6,983 bases of DNA from Prevotella sp. (lineage in GTDB: Bacteria; Bacteroidota; Bacteroidia; Bacteroidales; Bacteroidaceae): positions 1 through 6,983 of the forward strand of contig JAIJUV010000130.1 of assembly GCA_022732315.1 (NCBI GenBank). Direction: 5' to 3'. Within the stretch, counting starts at the first letter, position 1, and each line of letters starts with the position of its first letter. This document shows positions 5,996 through 6,983 of the stretch, in pieces. The position numbers and the translations under genes were made by a program. Below the pieces are notes generated by a model. That model ran no database searches. It had not been told where the DNA came from and worked only from the letters and a program-made list of their open reading frames with translations.

Positions 5996-6025
5996 CATGG
6001 CTATATGCAAAGTATTATTCAAAAT

Positions 6026-6796
6026 ATGAATCAGAACATGAAAAGAAACTCATTTGAAGAAAGCGAAGTGCCGTATCAGACACTTGCAAAGTATGGATTG
6101 ACCCATGAGATGATAGAAGACCTGCCGATGCATGCCTTGGAGGACATCAGCAATGGTCGTCCATCACCCGTGTTGCCTGTGAGCATGGAGGTAAACGGAG
6201 GATATAGCATCAAGAGCAGAACCCGATTTGCCTTGGTGAGAATGGCAGACGGAAATGTGGATGTGATGTTCTATCCTGTGTTGAAATATGCCCCACTGGA
6301 CAATTTTGCCAAGGAACAGCAAGAATTGCTGAAACAAGGCAAGGCTGTAGTGGCAGATGTGGATATGCCAGATGGTGCACATATCAAGGCATTCGTGCAG
6401 ATAGACAGAGAGACCAACCAAGTGATGGCTGTGCCGACACCAGTGATAGGAAGAAACCTACAGGTATTGTCTGATGAGCTGAGCTTAGGAGGAGCCGAAT
6501 TGAAAACCATCCAGAATGGCGAGACACTGACCTTTGTGATAGATGAAGAACCAGTAACCATGGGTATAGACCTGAAAAGCGATACAGGCATCCGATTCGC
6601 CAATGGCGATGGTGAGCAGTGGCGCAAGGAAGGCAAAAGAGAGTGGGATAAATATACCTTCGGCATCTATGGCTGTTGGGTAATGGATGTTGACGGTAAT
6701 CTCGACTATGTTCCAGAGGAGGAATATACCGAAGAACTGTGGAATGAGCAAAAGAAAGCTGCCGGAAGACATGCATCGGCTGTCGCAAGGAAGTAA
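6026..6796 (+). CDS. DUF4099/DUF3945 domain-containing protein of Bacteroidales mobile elements
   Basis: The product is about 256 aa from the chosen ATG. A longer frame starts at GTG 5975 (273 aa), but the -7 element at 5988-5995 lies inside that extension. ATG 6005 and 6038 are alternatives. Numbered from GTG 5975, residues about 26-105 (from FEESEVPYQTLAKYGL through MIEDLP and a GRPSPVLPV turn) match DUF4099. Residues about 110-205 (LLKQGKAVVADV, then FVQIDRETNQVMAVP, and NGETLTFVIDEEPV) match the DUF3945 pattern. The C-terminus is charged and ends in a basic tail. There is no signal peptide, membrane segment or recognisable catalytic motif. In my knowledge these domains recur in conjugative and mobilizable elements of Bacteroidales, often near topoisomerase or antirestriction-type genes; the molecular function is not established. 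A small gene follows 26 nt downstream, probably in the same operon. Confidence 0.82.
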   Translation: MNQNMKRNSFEESEVPYQTLAKYGLTHEMIEDLPMHALEDISNGRPSPVLPVSMEVNGGYSIKSRTRFALVRMADGNVDVMFYPVLKYAPLDNFAKEQQELLKQGKAVVADVDMPDGAHIKAFVQIDRETNQVMAVPTPVIGRNLQVLSDELSLGGAELKTIQNGETLTFVIDEEPVTMGIDLKSDTGIRFANGDGEQWRKEGKREWDKYTFGIYGCWVMDVDGNLDYVPEEEYTEELWNEQKKAAGRHASAVARK

Positions 6797-6822
6797 CGTG
6801 AAACATCAAACTTAGGGAAGAA

Positions 6823-6983
6823 ATGAGAAAAGGACCTTATTATACAGAGGACATTCTCGTAGAGAAGATGCAGAGCGGCGAATACGGTTGGCTTGACTAT
6901 GTGAACCATTTCAGTGAGGAATGGCAGAACGAGTATCAAGAATACTGCAAGGAACATGCCCTGTGCATCGGCAACGAGAGTGC
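6823..6983 (+). CDS. Hypothetical protein, 3'-truncated by the window edge
   Basis: An open frame starts at ATG 6823 and runs to the end of the window without a stop (53 full codons). The start has AGGGAAG at 6814-6820 upstream, a plausible ribosome binding site. The visible N-terminus begins MRKGPYYTEDILVEKM and continues with GEYGWLDYVNHFSEEW and EYQEYCKEH, acidic and aromatic, probably helical, with no signal peptide. I do not recognise a named domain. Codon use and base composition resemble the preceding DUF4099/DUF3945 gene, and the 26-nt spacing suggests co-transcription with it. Confidence 0.65.
   Translation, partial: MRKGPYYTEDILVEKMQSGEYGWLDYVNHFSEEWQNEYQEYCKEHALCIGNES

Noticed and set aside
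5975..6025. GTG start at 5975 for the DUF4099/DUF3945 gene
   Set aside because: The extension contains the -7 promoter element and the DUF4099 homology begins only about 25 residues in; an ATG at 6005-6038 is more likely.
6271..6957. Several overlapping minus-strand frames opposite the DUF4099/DUF3945 gene and the following gene
   Set aside because: They mutually overlap, have no promoter or ribosome binding signal, and oppose frames with recognisable domains or operon spacing.

Overview
The window looks like accessory DNA from a Bacteroidales genome (Prevotella/Bacteroides type), probably part of an integrative conjugative or mobilizable element. Two things point there. Promoters of the Bacteroidetes form (TAnnTTTG, usually followed by CA) sit in front of the gene starts, with little Shine-Dalgarno signal. 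The right side carries a DUF4099/DUF3945-type protein divergent from a secreted M23 peptidase, a pairing I associate with Bacteroidales conjugative elements. No integrase, relaxase, RNA gene or CRISPR array is visible.

Layout: (1) 1-2072, plus strand, an SF2 DEAH-type helicase whose N-terminus (Walker A) lies outside the window and whose long C-terminal region contains a WG-like repeat. (2) 2074-2117, a strong hairpin/terminator. (3) 2184-5131, an AT-richer three-gene operon with its own promoter: a SMEK-domain protein, a 74-aa middle component and a DUF2326-type ABC ATPase. Together these form an ABC-three-component (ABC-3C) conflict/defence system. (4) 5148-5191, a second copy of the same hairpin. 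(5) 5193-5819, minus strand, the M23 peptidase, which contains two perfect DnaA-box sequences. (6) 5820-6025, a divergent promoter region. (7) About 6026-6796, plus strand, the DUF4099/DUF3945 protein. (8) 6823-end, the start of a further small gene. No gene-free stretch exceeds 300 bases.

The most striking point is architectural. The whole ABC-3C operon sits between two identical 40-bp copies of one hairpin. Removing one repeat plus the operon would leave the helicase stop and the convergent M23 stop only 46 nt apart, with a single hairpin filling the gap. This looks like a cargo cassette placed at a terminator in a pre-existing element. The cassette's proposed logic is inferred from the ABC-3C family: a coiled-coil SMC/Rad50-like ATPase senses aberrant nucleic acid or replication structures, and through the small middle component licenses the SMEK nuclease-fold effector. 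The flanking genes (helicase, peptidase, DUF4099 protein) belong to the host element and probably have no direct part in that system.
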